A DNA stretch of 64,000 nt from positions 12,131,001 through 12,195,000 of the forward strand of contig NC_091106.1 of assembly GCF_024713975.1 (NCBI RefSeq). The letters run 5' to 3'. Below the pieces are notes generated by a model. It saw only the letters and a program-made list of their open reading frames with translations. It was not told where the DNA came from and did no database searches. The position numbers and the translations under genes were made by a program. Shown piece by piece: positions 12,901-24,000 of this stretch; the first letter of the stretch is position 1; each line of letters opens with the position of its first letter. Source of the DNA: Paralichthys olivaceus (taxonomy: Eukaryota; Chordata; Actinopteri; Pleuronectiformes; Paralichthyidae).

Positions 12901-13597
12901 GCTAGAACAATTCAGCAGGAACAAGGAGCTTTGTTCCTGGATTATTTTATTTTTTTACCTGAGGTGAAGTTTACGTGGAGTTGCTGAATGTCTCTGCTGT
13001 GCCCCCCTTTCAGATGGGGGTCTGCGTGGTGGACTCGGCAGTAGCCGGCCTGGGAGGCTGCCCGTACGCTCAGGGTTCGTCTGGCAATGTTTCAACAGAG
13101 GATGTTCTCTACATGCTAAGTGGCATGGGCATTGAAACAGTGAGTATGTCTTTACAGTGCACTCTCACAGAGCTGCTGGTATTTTATGTCTTTATAATCC
13201 CAACACATCAGCTGAATTCCCACAGTCACCCAGAGCTTATTTACACTAAAAGATCCCTGTGCTCTGAACAGGTTTATTTTATAATATCTGTGGTTTCACA
13301 CAACTTGAACAATGTCCTCAGTGTCACATGCACCTCTTCAGGAACAATTTATTTAACAAGTCCTACCCCTGCTGGTGGAAAACCTTCACTACACTTTAGT
13401 TTCCTGTCTCGTGTTGCACACAATCACACCTTCTGTTCATCTCGCCCACTTCATTCCATTTGAAGTGATGCTATGATAAATATATTTTGCAGGGTGTGAA
13501 CCTTGCCAAAGTGATGGAGGCTGGTGATTTTATCTGCAGCGCTTTAAGTCGCCAGACAAACTCCAAGGTTGCTCAGGCCAGGGGCAGAACACTGTGA
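986..13597 (+). CDS. hmgcll1: HMG-CoA lyase-like 1 (extramitochondrial 3-hydroxy-3-methylglutaryl-CoA lyase)
   Basis: Nine coding exons: 986-1081, 2406-2483, 2978-3085, 3446-3541, 3699-3847, 5304-5367, 5913-6101, 13014-13139, 13493-13597. All introns are GT-AG and the joined frame is open for 336 aa. The enzyme cleaves HMG-CoA to acetyl-CoA and acetoacetate in leucine breakdown and ketogenesis. The TIM-barrel lyase domain runs from about residue 40 to 330. Catalytic and metal-ligand residues of the family are all present: R51 and D52 ([11 protein letters not shown]), E82 (VIEATSF), H243 and H245 (AVHCHDTYG), and C276 in the signature loop (GLGGCPY), with N285 after it; each sits ten residues later than in human mitochondrial HMGCL. 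The N-terminus starts MGNVP, so Gly2 fits the known N-myristoylation of HMGCLL1, and there is no mitochondrial presequence or C-terminal peroxisomal CKL. This separates it from HMGCL. The last residues (ARGRTL) differ from mammalian forms. Start chosen by the MGNVP match. Confidence 0.97.
1082..2405 (+). other. HMGCLL1 intron 1
   Basis: This 1.3-kb intron has a GTGGGC donor and a CTCCAG acceptor. At about 2077-2112 it contains a short reverse-strand match to the 3' tail of the interspersed family called family A here (rc of a CATGTCGTCCATCTTTATA-like tail). Overlapping short open frames on both strands at 2075-2370 look like chance. I see nothing else in it. Confidence 0.7.
4195..4440 (-). 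repeat. Interspersed repeat family B, reverse copy 1
   Basis: The segment shares ordered landmarks with 8755-9105 and 15280-15640. These are 'catgaattattccctgggaa', a 'gatctggatttgcaccaaaa' block, then 'aatccttccagcagtttttg' and 'ttaatcttgttcacaaac'. I know this layout from a very abundant non-coding repeat of percomorph genomes. Boundaries are approximate and the copy is diverged. No protein is encoded. Confidence 0.65.
4455..4600 (-). repeat. Interspersed repeat family A, reverse copy (3' part)
   Basis: Read on the minus strand it carries the family A landmarks: a GCAGCCAGCCAC block, an aggaggcaatagag stretch, then AGCTGTCATGTCATCCATC. It matches in order the plus-strand copies near 34560-34665, 46495-46600 and 53140-53215. 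It directly abuts a family B copy, so the two elements are nested or adjacent insertions. Confidence 0.6.
8755..9105 (-). repeat. Interspersed repeat family B, reverse copy 2
   Basis: Minus-strand copy in HMGCLL1 intron 7. It begins with the rc of a 'ggcggaggtatgcactctac' type end, continues through 'cacacactcatagatatcag', 'ctatgaattatttcctggga' and a 'gatctggatctgcacc' block, and ends at 'ttggataatcttgctaa'. The order is the mirror image of the plus copy at 15280-15640. It is a more complete copy than the one at 4195. Confidence 0.7.
10161..10285. repeat. CAT/ATC trinucleotide simple repeat
   Basis: Imperfect (ATC)n runs: a first block with catcatcgtcat units, a short GTT/CTT block, then an almost pure (CAT)n tract at about 10240-10282. 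It produces spurious poly-Met or poly-His frames. It is probably length-polymorphic. Confidence 0.9.
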
Positions 13598-14640
13598 CGC
13601 CGCTGGGATGAAGGATTTCCCATTTAAAAGTGCTTCCCCTGTTGTTGCTGCCTTTCGGTTTCTTGACCATGCTGCTGTATTTAAAAATTCCTGGTCTGAA
13701 ACGGATACTTGCATGATTTGTGCTTTAAAACCAGCTCCTTTGTTTCCAGTTTCCTATTTTTCTTATTCTATTCAACATTATGTTGCAGAACTATCATTTT
13801 TGCTTAATTTCTGATCTGTATTGTTGGACATTACCAAAGAACAAGGACAGGTCACATCAGCTTGAAAGTATCCAGAGGGAGACGAGGACAACATCAAGTC
13901 TTCATCAACCAAGGTTTCAAGACTGATGACTTGATGTGTCGAAGGACACATTCTGGCCTTTTACAGGTGGAATGTTTTTTAAATTCTTACATTTATTCGA
14001 CTCTGACAAATAAACCCAGTGAACATCAGTGACTTTTATCACTTTGCAAAGCTCAGTGGCCTTAAAAACTAAAAAGCAAGAAGATGAAAATCTAATTTCC
14101 TAATTACTCTTGCGTTGGTTATTGGCTGATCTCAGTTTATAAATGTTTCATTTGAATGAACAGAGAAGATGGAGTACATGAGAAAACATCCTTTCTCTTT
14201 AGATATGATAATCTATGATAATAGATTGTTATGCAGAAAACCTCTCAAAAGATTATCAGCTTTACCTCCCTGTTGAGATTCTGCATGAATAGTAATTTAA
14301 TAAAATAAATGATTACCACTGAAAAGTGTTTGCCCTCAGGTGTCCCAAAGAGGATTTAAGAAGTGCCCCTTGATTGTTTTTTTTTTTGCCATTAAATAGA
14401 AATTACCATTGCATAAGCTATTGATTGTGTGAAAGTCAAATGTGGTTGTATTTTATCTGTGTTTCAAATGTGCTCTGTGTAAAACATCATGTGATCCTGA
14501 ATTTTAAAGAACTTTATCTAAAGTGATGTGACAGTGGAATAATTCCATTTATGTTGTATCATATAGAACAATTCTAATTGCTCATCTGGTAATTTTATAT
14601 CATCTAAATAAAGGAAAAAGAAAAAGGCTGTGTGGTGAAT
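13598..14640 (+). other. HMGCLL1 3'UTR and probable polyadenylation region
   Basis: The stop codon TGA is at 13595-13597. AATAAA-type hexamers occur near 14009, 14300 and at 14607-14612. The last is followed within 30 bp by a GT-rich stretch (ggctgtgtggtgaatgtc), the best-looking cleavage context, giving a 3'UTR of roughly 1 kb. Which site is used cannot be decided from sequence alone. Confidence 0.5.
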
Positions 14641-15279
14641 GTCTCTGTCCTCAGGGCTCAGTACACTTCTGGTTTTCTATCCACATAAGCTAATTGTCAT
14701 CAATTGTATTTGCCTTATGTCCCTGTAGTAAATCAGTATAGGCCTAATTACAATACCACAATGAAAGACGAGTGGACTCAGGGACTGAAATATAAATAAA
14801 ACTCAACTCAAATGAATTTAGGGAGCGGATTACTGGAACATTTGCATAAATGTATTAAAGTGTGACTGATCCATCTTCATCACACATGCAAACATTAGTC
14901 CATTAAGAAATTGATGCGATTAAAAAAATAAGAATTGATGCAATCAATTTTTCTATGCATGTAGATTGAGGCAAATCAGATGATAGAATAATCCAATAAT
15001 CAGGAAATGTGTGACTTCTCAGAGGACGGCACTGGAAATGAGGAAATCCTGATTCTTGGAGGTGTGTGACTGAAGCTGTTTCAAAATACTAACATTTGAA
15101 GCACTGAGCACAAAGAAACATTTTGCCTGATGGGAATAATCATTGGTTTTGCATGTTTGACCCCACCGTAAACCGAAGTAATGGAAAAATAACAACTATG
15201 ATTGGATGATGGCGCATCGTGAAAAGTCAGGAGACCTCTAATTCATCAGAACTGTCTCTGATTTTTACATTATCTAGTT

Positions 15280-15640
15280 GTGTTTTCACCCCAGTCTATT
15301 TATTTGTTGGTTTATTTGTAAGCAAGATTACAAAAAATACAGATCACCATGACACTTGGTGGAAGGATATTGTGTGGGTCAGGATTCAAATCCGAAGGGT
15401 TAGGGGACAGGAATTTTTTGAAACTTAACAAGATTTTCTTTTATGAAGAATAGAGAATAATTCATGAATCTTGATGAGAAAAACCAGGCATGTTTAGGGG
15501 ACTGATGTTTATGAGTGTTTGCAATTTGGTGCAGATCCCAAAAAATTCAAGATCTCGTGAATTTAAATGTGGTTTGAATAAGGGGACTGTTGGCCTTGGC
15601 AGATGTATGCACTTCACTGGGTATCATTCTAGTTTCTTAA
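15280..15640 (+). repeat. Interspersed repeat family B, forward copy
   Basis: Best forward copy. In order it shows 'gtaagcaagattac', 'cacttggtggaaggatat', 'aataattcatgaatcttgat', 'ttaggggactgatgtttatg', 'gcaatttggtgcagatcc', 'ttaaatgtggtttgaataag', 'gggactgttggccttggcag' and 'tatgcacttcactgggt'. The same blocks appear in reverse at 8755-9105. There is no coding capacity and no clear terminal inverted repeat in this copy. Confidence 0.75.
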
Positions 15641-16339
15641 AAAAGCCCTGCATTATGTCATTGTCACAAAAATATCAAAATTACCAATAATACCGGACTC
15701 TTCTACCAAGTTTAAATAAAATTGGATCAGTGGTTTTTACATAATCCTGCTGACTGAATAGACATATATATATATTACTGCAGCCAGCCACCCTCAGCTG
15801 CAGCAATTACGTAAAACTAAATAAATGTGGGATCACGGTGACAGTGAGAATCACTGTGTCCTGTAGACACATTGATAAATCACAGCATCGTCCTGTGGGA
15901 GGAAGATTCAAAGAGAATCTGCAAAAATAAATTTGACTAAAACCCCTCAGAGGAAACCCAGCAGTCTCCAAGAGAGATGCCCCGAGCCACTTTGAGGATG
16001 AGCAAAACATCAACCTCCTCCTCTCAGGTAATGTCAGGTCTCCGACAGTGTGATCCACACAAACAGCAGATGTACAGTGAGCAAAGCATCCATCTCCTTT
16101 CTTCTCACCTCTCGCTATGAGTGAAGTAAGTCTGCTGTTTGTGAATCGGACTGAATGAGACCTGACATTCTCTGAGCAAAGTGTATCAGCAGGTCCATTG
16201 CTGAGCGATTTGTTTACAGGGTTTCTTACACCTCTTGTGCCCTTTCTCACTGTACCGACAAAACTTTAAAAATACTAGTTGGTGTGTTTTCTGTTTTACT
16301 GATTCTTGATATCTCTCCTACCAAGGATGTAAAACCTGT

Positions 16340-16620
16340 ACATAGGTTTGTTCATTTGTCAGCAGAGATTAGGCAGAAGAACTGAACTGATTTCCATTAA
16401 CCTTGGTGGAAGGATGGGACATTGGCCAATAAAGAACCAATACAGTTTTGATGTGGATCCACAGATTTTTATCCCTTTCTTGAATGTTTTTGGACATTTT
16501 CAGCAATATCTAAAGAAATAACCCATAAATGGTGCTTTTAAAAAAAGGCATAATTGGGGGACTGGTATCAAAGGCTGCTTTCAGAATTGCACTGAAATGG
16601 GAGAGTTTCCACGAACATGC
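16340..16620 (+). repeat. Interspersed repeat family B, partial forward copy
   Basis: Contains the 'accttggtggaaggatggg' and 'gatgtggatccacagatttt' blocks of family B, followed by AT-rich sequence. The 3' half with the ggggactg/ggaggtatgc end is missing or too diverged to see. Confidence 0.55.
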
Positions 16621-17412
16621 AGCGAACAAGTCTTGGTGGAAGTTTATGCTCTACTGCTCTTCTTATTTAATTTCTATTTCTCTTGTCTTCTTCTTTCTTC
16701 TCTCGTCTTTCTATGCCCTGCAGCTCTGTTGTGTTCAGAGTGATGTGAATATAGGTGTTGTTTTCTAAAACAAGTCTGTCAAAACCCACTATTTGAAGAC
16801 TTTTCTTTTAAGAGTTGCATGTTTTTCATAGATCCCAATATGATGGGCGACCTCAAAATAGTTCGATCAAACCATGAGGCTCAAAGATGTTTACATTTAT
16901 TACATACAGTCGCAGCATAGAACATTGATACATCATCACAGACAGACAGAATGACATGGAGCAATCTCAGATGTGTCAGATATATGATTTTCTTACAATG
17001 AATAATGGATTCATTTTGAAACACTTGAAAAGATAAATAACTGAAGAGCTGCGATCGATTCTGAAGATCTATTGTTTGCCTCAGAGAGAGAAAAGGTGTT
17101 TTTCTTTATATAAAAATCCTGTCATCTCACACATCATCATCTTTCTCAGCAATATTTTATGTTGAGACTTGTTTAACTGTAGAATAAAGTTTTATAATCA
17201 ATGTTTAAATTGATTTTCTTTAATAAAGCACGTGAATACAAAGACCCAATAATATAGATTATTTTACATTTTACAGCAACCGTGAGACTTAAAGAGTTAT
17301 CTGTACAGAATCGTTTATATATATTTTCATCAATCAATCATCAATCTTTAATATTTGAAAGTTAAATAGAAATGTAAGATTTGTAGTTACCATGACTCAT
17401 GTCAAATAAACA

Positions 17413-20409
17413 TCAGAGAATAACAACAAAGCGGCTTTTCTGTGGATGGTGAAATTTTGTGTCATCTCTTTTCCTCAACATCCTAAAAGAAAAAAACAAA
17501 ACAAAAGAAAAAGTTCAAAATATAAATGTCAGATAGGTGAAACTTACTTTGCATGTAGATGTCGTCGTACTTACCAAATTTTACTGACAACAGCCAGAGG
17601 CATCAAAACAACGACTCCGACAAGCAGCAAAGTTGCAAAAGCATACAGCAGATAATCTGAAAGGACAAAACATTAATCATTCTGTGAATCCTAAACCTCA
17701 CTGATTTACAGGCATTCATTTTAATAATATACCAATCAACGTAGAGTCCTGAATTTCAAATGGGAATTTACCATGTGACCATGTGTGACGACGCTCAGAC
17801 TCGTTGACTTCAGGAGGTTTGGAAGGAACACTGCTGCTTTTCAAAGGTGTCACTACAATCAACATAAAATACAAATCTTTAATATTTATCATTAAAGTGT
17901 TTGTCCTGTAAATCAATCTTATACTCACTGAACACTGATCTGTTATGAAGCACGTCATGAATCATGTTGCACGTCCGCAGATCATCATTGTGCACGCCTT
18001 TGCATGAACAAGGACGGTGCAGCACTGTTCCCAAAGTCTCCACAAAGGCCATTTTACATTCAGGATCTGCTCCAAAGATGAGAGCTGGATCCATGCTGGC
18101 GAGACATTCATCAACTCGGAGGTTGCTGTCGCCACACTGATCGTTTTCAAAGCTCCAGCATTTGGCTCGAAAAGCTTCCAACAGGTCACTAAATCAGAGG
18201 AAAAAAGGATTTTAGGTGCAGTAGCTGGGTCCCTTTGCATTCTGGGTGTTTAAGATAAATATGCACAGTGTATTTCATCACCCTTAATGCCCTGTTAGCA
18301 GGCTGATGATTCCACATCAAATCTGCTGTTAAATTTTAATTTCAGGACAGATGGTACTGATAAAAAATGCAAGAGATATGTGTTACAACAAGAAATTTGA
18401 ATATTTGCTTGTGGATATACTTAATTGGATGCAATTTGTTTTTGGCCAAAAACATGTTTTTCGTGGCAGCCTAGTTTGTGCCATGAGATCTAATTCACCA
18501 CCTCACTGATCATCGGGGTGATGGTTGGATTTCCAATCCCAAATATCATAACAATGGAATAGAACGATCACCAAAACCTACTCCTTTATTCCAAATTTGA
18601 TTTTCTAAAACTTTTCTATCGCTTAATAATTTTCTGTAGTATTTCTAGTGTGCAAAACACAATATAGAGAACCGTAATATGAATTTACCTGCAGATTCCA
18701 TCATCAAGACACTGTTTAACCCTCTCCTGGCAGATGCGGGTCTCGTCTGCACACGGGCCGCTGTGCAGAGATGTTTTCATCTGCAGGCAGCTCTCATCTG
18801 AAGAGTCGCACTCACACATGACCAGCATCTCTGCCACGTTCTGCGGCATGCTTCCATAGAAATCCCTCGCCACTCGCTGGCAGAGATCAAGGTTGCACGG
18901 ATCTGCTGTACATGCCTGGAGAACAGATATCAGGTGCTTGTTGAAAACGGCGTCACCGAGACAAACTGTCATCTGGTCGAAGCAGGACCCAGCACCATCA
19001 TATACTATGATAGGAAGAAAAATGTATTGAGTGAATGAGACAAACAAAATCATGTTTATATTGAATCAATTCAATATCTTCTCAGATGAGGTCAAATCAT
19101 AATCAAATAATTACCATGGCCGATTAATGTGCTTGACTTCCAGTCATCCACCGTGCTCCTCTTCTGGTGACTCGCTGTACAAATAATTGAAAGGCTGATT
19201 AGCTTTTCTGCCACAAAGGCCTATTAGAACCAACCTGAGACTCATTCTGCAGCCTGGTGTCTGTTCATTCATTGCCATACCTCTTTGGTAAACACAAAAA
19301 GTAATTCCAGCTTTAAATGCTTATCACAGAGAGACACTGAGAATACTGCACCTGGCCTTCTGTGGCATTGTTCTGCAAGCGCTTGTATGGAGTCGCACAG
19401 GTCCTCCTCCTCCTCCGTCTCCCAGGCACACACACACCCTCGCAGTGAGGGAAATTGGTCCAGTGCGGTCTGGATGGTCATGTTACAGACCTCTGAGCCC
19501 TTTATTTGGCACCCTTCATCTTGAATGACACAAACACAAGAGCGAGGTAGAAAAACAGGATTTTCCATCAGCGTGCAAGCTCTTCTTTGTGCAACAGGTG
19601 TTTCCCGGCATGCGCCTGCTGCTCTGTGAAAGTTCAATGCAGATATATGTCGACAAAATCAGACCTGCTGAGCTCTAATATCAAAGCAAAGCTTTATTCC
19701 AAAGGCAGGTGGGGGCTTCTTTATAACTATTATCTATTTATTCAGTTATACAGACTTTGCTCCCAGCTATTGCCTCAGTTATTACATTTGAGCTATACCC
19801 CAAGAAGTGCAATCCAATTAAACAGCTTCATGTCCTGAGCTTCCTGAGGAAATGCAATCATTACATTTACAACGGCACTAGAACAAGTATGGATAACAAC
19901 ATGTTCCCGTCACCCCTATTAGCAGAGTTAGTGAATTGGAATTGTGTTTTTACCGTTACAGAAGCCGCCGTGAAACGCCTGTTCGCTCTCGCATAAATCT
20001 GACATGCAGGTATTCACAGCAGCCCAACAGTCGGGGGGTGCAGATGAAACTCTGATACTGGATATCTGAGGAATAACAATCCCTGAAATACAAGTGCATG
20101 ACAATGATTTATTCTTCTTAAAAGCTGATTATATCTGGATTTATATCTTTAGCTTCATTAATGTTTCAAAATTGTCTCATACACTTAATACATGCAGGTT
20201 CAATACAATCATTCAATACACGTTTTACAATTTTCTTTTGGTTGACTGTATTGTACATGCATTAGAAACGATACAACTCACACTGCTAAGTTCTAGTTCT
20301 ACACACAGTATCATTAACTTGGATTAAAGTCTGGTTTTAAAATGACATATTCCACAGTTGACTTAGACTCACCGAGGATGACCGCAGCTTCCACATGTGT
20401 CAGTTGCAT
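17413..20409 (-). CDS. gfral: GDNF family receptor alpha-like (GDF15 receptor)
   Basis: Nine coding exons in transcript order: 20373-20409, 19954-20082, 19352-19519, 19115-19174, 18689-19004, 17929-18188, 17772-17852, 17575-17656, 17413-17482. All are GT-AG and the joined frame encodes 400 aa (human about 394). GFRAL binds GDF15 and signals through RET. A moderately hydrophobic N-terminus (about residues 8-22) serves as signal peptide. Cysteine-rich domains follow: D1 about 35-110, a short linker exon, D2 about 139-215, D3 about 223-312. Recognisable stretches are CNLDLCQ, NVAEMLVMCECD and ETLGTVLHRPCSC. A hydrophobic segment (about 352-374) is the single membrane span, with a 23-residue basic tail beginning WMLRKRD. 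NMT and NRS sequons are present. The transmembrane end, rather than a GPI signal, plus position next to HCRTR2 distinguishes it from GFRA1-4. The ATG at 20409 is the first in frame after an upstream TGA. Introns are very short (76-500 bp). Confidence 0.95.
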
Positions 20410-20611
20410 GATAACCGCTGTGAAGCTGTGACTTGACACTGGCGCCCTCCTGCAGCTGGTCTGTGCCTCTCATCTGTGTTGGGAGATGAAAGCTGGGACA
20501 CACCACCCAGAGTCAAGAGGATGTAACACATCTACTGGAGGCCCTGCCCCGCTCAGTGTTATGACATGACACACAGCCGGTTCACAAACACAACAGACCT
20601 GACCTAAACAA

Positions 20612-20629
20612 ATATATATATATATATAC
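20612..20629. repeat. Short TA repeat upstream of GFRAL
   Basis: A (TA)9-like run about 200 bp upstream of the GFRAL start codon. It might act as a TATA-like promoter element, but it is equally likely to be a simple repeat. Transcript start data would decide. Confidence 0.4.
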
Positions 20630-20749
20630 CAACATAATCATAGTGTTTTACAGGTCTTATTTTTCTAATGTCTAATGATATCACTCTGTGACACTGTATT
20701 TCGTCAAAGGTATAACCATTTTTCCTGCTGATGGCTTAGGAAGTTGGGG

Positions 20750-21080
20750 TTAAAGGTATAGTTCACCATAAAAAACTCACCACTATGCCGACGGAGGGGC
20801 GGGTGAAGTGTCTGGAAGCCCCTGACATTCAAATTCGACTAGAACGGCGTCATTTACCTCGTGTTTTAAGCCCAAAAGTTCGATACCAGAAGTAGCAATG
20901 CTAGTGGATGCTAATGCTCAACCCACACATACCCTTGTAGCCAGAGCTTGTGTGCAGTGTAGGCGGTGCTACCGGTGTGTGCAGGCGAACGTGAAGGCAG
21001 CACCAGAGGCAGATAACAGAGGACGTTAAGGCTTAAAACATGGTGTAAATGATGCTGTTTCGGGTCAGTTGTCGACATGC
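20750..21080. mobile_element. Degenerate copy of the TTAA foldback MITE family
   Basis: Starts TTAAAGGTATAGTTCACC, which resembles the terminal repeat TTAAAGGGATAGTTCATC of the intact element at 44132-44684, followed by 'caccactatgc' as in that element. Internal blocks also correspond: 'attcaaattcgactagaac' near 20830 and 'ggtgtaaatgatgctgttt' near 21043. The two inner blocks are inverted relative to each other. The right terminal repeat is not recognisable, so the right boundary is uncertain. Confidence 0.6.
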
Positions 21081-24000
21081 TGATTATAAAGCTGGATCGT
21101 ATGCTGGCTACATTCAAGTCAACCTAACCACTGAAACCTTTTGCAGAAAGCTTGTGGCATATGGGCTCTCGACCATGATGTCATGGCAGTCTCCTTTACT
21201 TTAAGGGTATAAAGCTTGAGGGTACAGTATTCATTGGTTTGGACTAACGCAATCAGCCATTCTCTGCTCAGAGCCACAGGCAATAGGCTGCTTTGCTGCT
21301 ATTCTGGAGTTTCCTGATTCAATGTCTATCAGCTCGATGTCTTACTTTTCTTTTCTTTACCTTTAGTTTCACTCGCTCAGCTCAACCTGCTTCTAGTCAC
21401 AGATTGTACCTGTTCACCGTGACAAAGCTCTAACAACCAATGCTACGCGAACTTGTCCTACTCAGCACCAAACTCTGACAAAGTGAGCAGGAAGCAGGTG
21501 AACATAGTGTGACTAGAGTGCCTGTGTTTTTCTCCCAGTAGTAAACGGAGAACAAAAGCATCTGCAAAGGTGTGAATACTGGACTTTAGTTCCTCTGGTT
21601 GCCGGAAACATGATTTCAAATGAATGATAATGTTCCTCCAATGTTAATGTTACCAAATGTGTGGTTTTGTGCAGCCCACAGATGAGAGACAACAATATAG
21701 GCAGATATTTATTTTTTAATTGTTTTGAAGGAATACAGACATAATCAGAAATAAACTCACAACTAAACATTCCAATTTGAAAGCTCACAATAGAACAGAA
21801 ACACAGAAAAGGTCGAGCCAAGGACACATGAAGATGAAGCTCTGATTGGTGATGGTGGATTCACATCAAAAAGTGTTATAAATAAATAAATGACTCTATT
21901 GAGGCTTTTTGTGTTATTTCAGTTTGAGTTCACATGATTTAAGCGGAATACAATTCTATAGCCATTGATTGGATGAAACCGTTGTTCCTATTGCATAAAT
22001 ACAAAATTGCACGTTGGTTGTGCTGAAAATGTATCCTCTTTCTGTTAAGCTACTGATATAAAACTAGAACTGACTCCAATTGTTAATTTAGCATTATCAC
22101 AATGTTTAATAAAGAAACTCAGAAATACACGTTTCATTGTAATACAGCATTCTAACTTGCGTTTAACTAACAAACAAACAAAAAAGCTTCGGCTGCTTTC
22201 GAGAACAAATACAAAAAAAATAGAAATACATTGAGGTTTCACAAAATGTTGACAAAGTATTGACGAACAAGATAAATGATCCTCATAAATGATCATTAAA
22301 TATAAAGTCTCTACAGCTCTGTTGCCTCTATGCACATTAGCTGGAACAAATGCATCACAACACAATGTGCAGACATGTCACCACAGCTCATCACTGCTGT
22401 TTAAAAGCATTTGAATTTGTTTTGTTCACAGATAATAGATGATTTTACACAGATTTAAATGGGACATTTTATGCTTATCATTGTTTTGCAACGTCACATT
22501 ACACATAATTCCATATTAAATGTGGCCAAAACTCCATATAATGAGGTACAGTAAACATATGTTAAACTAATCCACACGAAGCAGAACCTCAGAAGTTGCA
22601 CTTCTTCGCAAATCTTGTTCTAATTAAATATAAACATGAACCTTAAATGTTCAATTAAAATTAAAAATAACATTGAACTGTGTAAGATCAAAAGTAAGCT
22701 GAAGGCTAATTCATATGCTCAAAACCCACTCACTTCACTGTTAATCAATGCTAAGTGAATCTTATATGACATAAGTCATTTGTCGAGCACATTCAAAATA
22801 TGCAGCAAATATTAGTCATGGTGCACATTGAAGTAATATTACTCAAATAAACAAAAGGAATACAGACATCAATCTCATGGCAAATTTAAGTAAAGTTAAA
22901 AACACATTTAAATGAACAAAACATTTTAGTTTTTAGAAAGACTTGAGTTGAAAAAATGGGAGTAAAGGCCAACGCATTGCATTGTTGATGAAGGACACTG
23001 TTAGAAAAAAAACATTTTTATAAGATCCCACATCCAAGAATCAAGAATCTTGTCAAAACGTCAGGCATGCGAGCAAAGCTTGCTGATGTAAATGTCGGAT
23101 TAATCTTTGAAATTCAATCGCTCATAGATATAGATCGTTTCTTTTATTCTCATTCTCATTGGGCCTCTTTCAATTAAGTTCAAAACCTGAAGCTTTTAGA
23201 CAACTTCATTTCTGACTCTGCTCAATATTGCATATGCAGGGTTGCTACCTGCAAATGCATCCAAGAAATTATGAGAGTAATATATTATTGTGTAATAAAA
23301 TATACTAAAGTGTATGTGCTTTTATTTCTTCCTTTTAGAAGAAGCAGAGGAAGAAGAAGGAGAAGAAATTATTATTTTTAGCAGAGTTCCTTGTTAAAAC
23401 AAAGAAGCTTGAGGTACGTTCACTGAATGCCAAATCAAAGGAGCCTGTTCAAAATATGTCTCATTTAAAGAAACATGCTGTAAACTTTTACTCTCAGTTG
23501 AAGATACAAACGTCGATATCGGCCTCTCAAAAATAAATCAAGCTGTGATGTTATTTTTCTATAAGAAGTAAGTGGTTTGCAGTTGAAATATTTAAATATC
23601 ATTTACAGGCCTCAAGCAAACAAATGTAAATGTTGCTGACCTGGAATTGACTGAATTTGATAATCAGTTCAATATTCCCTTTTACATTGATTAAGAAAAT
23701 AGGCAAAACTTGGGTTATGTCAGCAGGCAATACTGTTCTAAATATATCTTAGAATAGATATTGTAGATTTATAAGTATATTTCAGGAATATGTTTTTCAT
23801 TCCATGTTTCAAAGTGCAGCTTACTATTGTTTTGTTAGTTCTTTTTTTATATTCCCATGACACCCACTGTTTTTCTGTCAGTACAGCTGCTGGGCTGTGC
23901 AGCTGTCAGCAGAGGTGACGGATGCATTTCAAGCTGGATCTTATCGGCCGGATGTCGCTTCTCCCCCGCTGATGAAAAATTCAACCGTTCTTCAGAACAG

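Larger units (their letters stand above)
6102..13013 (+). other. HMGCLL1 intron 7 (6.9 kb)
   Basis: This is the gene's longest intron, between the exon carrying the HxH metal-binding pair and the exon carrying the active-site cysteine loop. It holds a family B repeat copy (about 8755-9105), a CAT-rich simple repeat (10161-10285), and several high-complexity stretches, notably 7070-7360, 9590-9830 and 12400-12950, that look single-copy and could be conserved non-coding DNA. Open frames of up to 130 codons in it have no recognisable protein features. It contains no additional exon I can support. Confidence 0.65.
14641..17412. other. Spacer between the HMGCLL1 and GFRAL 3' ends
   Basis: The two genes converge on this 2.8-kb spacer. 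It holds two plus-strand family B repeat copies (15280-15640 and 16340-16620), a short TATATATA run near 15765 followed by a gcagccagccacc block resembling family A, and at 16896-16901 a reverse AATAAA that could end GFRAL transcripts. A 147-codon reverse frame at 15807-16250 has no recognisable domain and is not called. Confidence 0.6.

Noticed and set aside
12532..12924. 130-codon minus-strand frame in HMGCLL1 intron 7
   Set aside because: No recognisable protein features; overlaps a likely non-coding island next to exon 8.
15807..16250. 147-codon minus-strand frame between HMGCLL1 and GFRAL
   Set aside because: No domain, signal or splice context, and the sequence is mixed with repeat-like DNA; length is within chance for this window.
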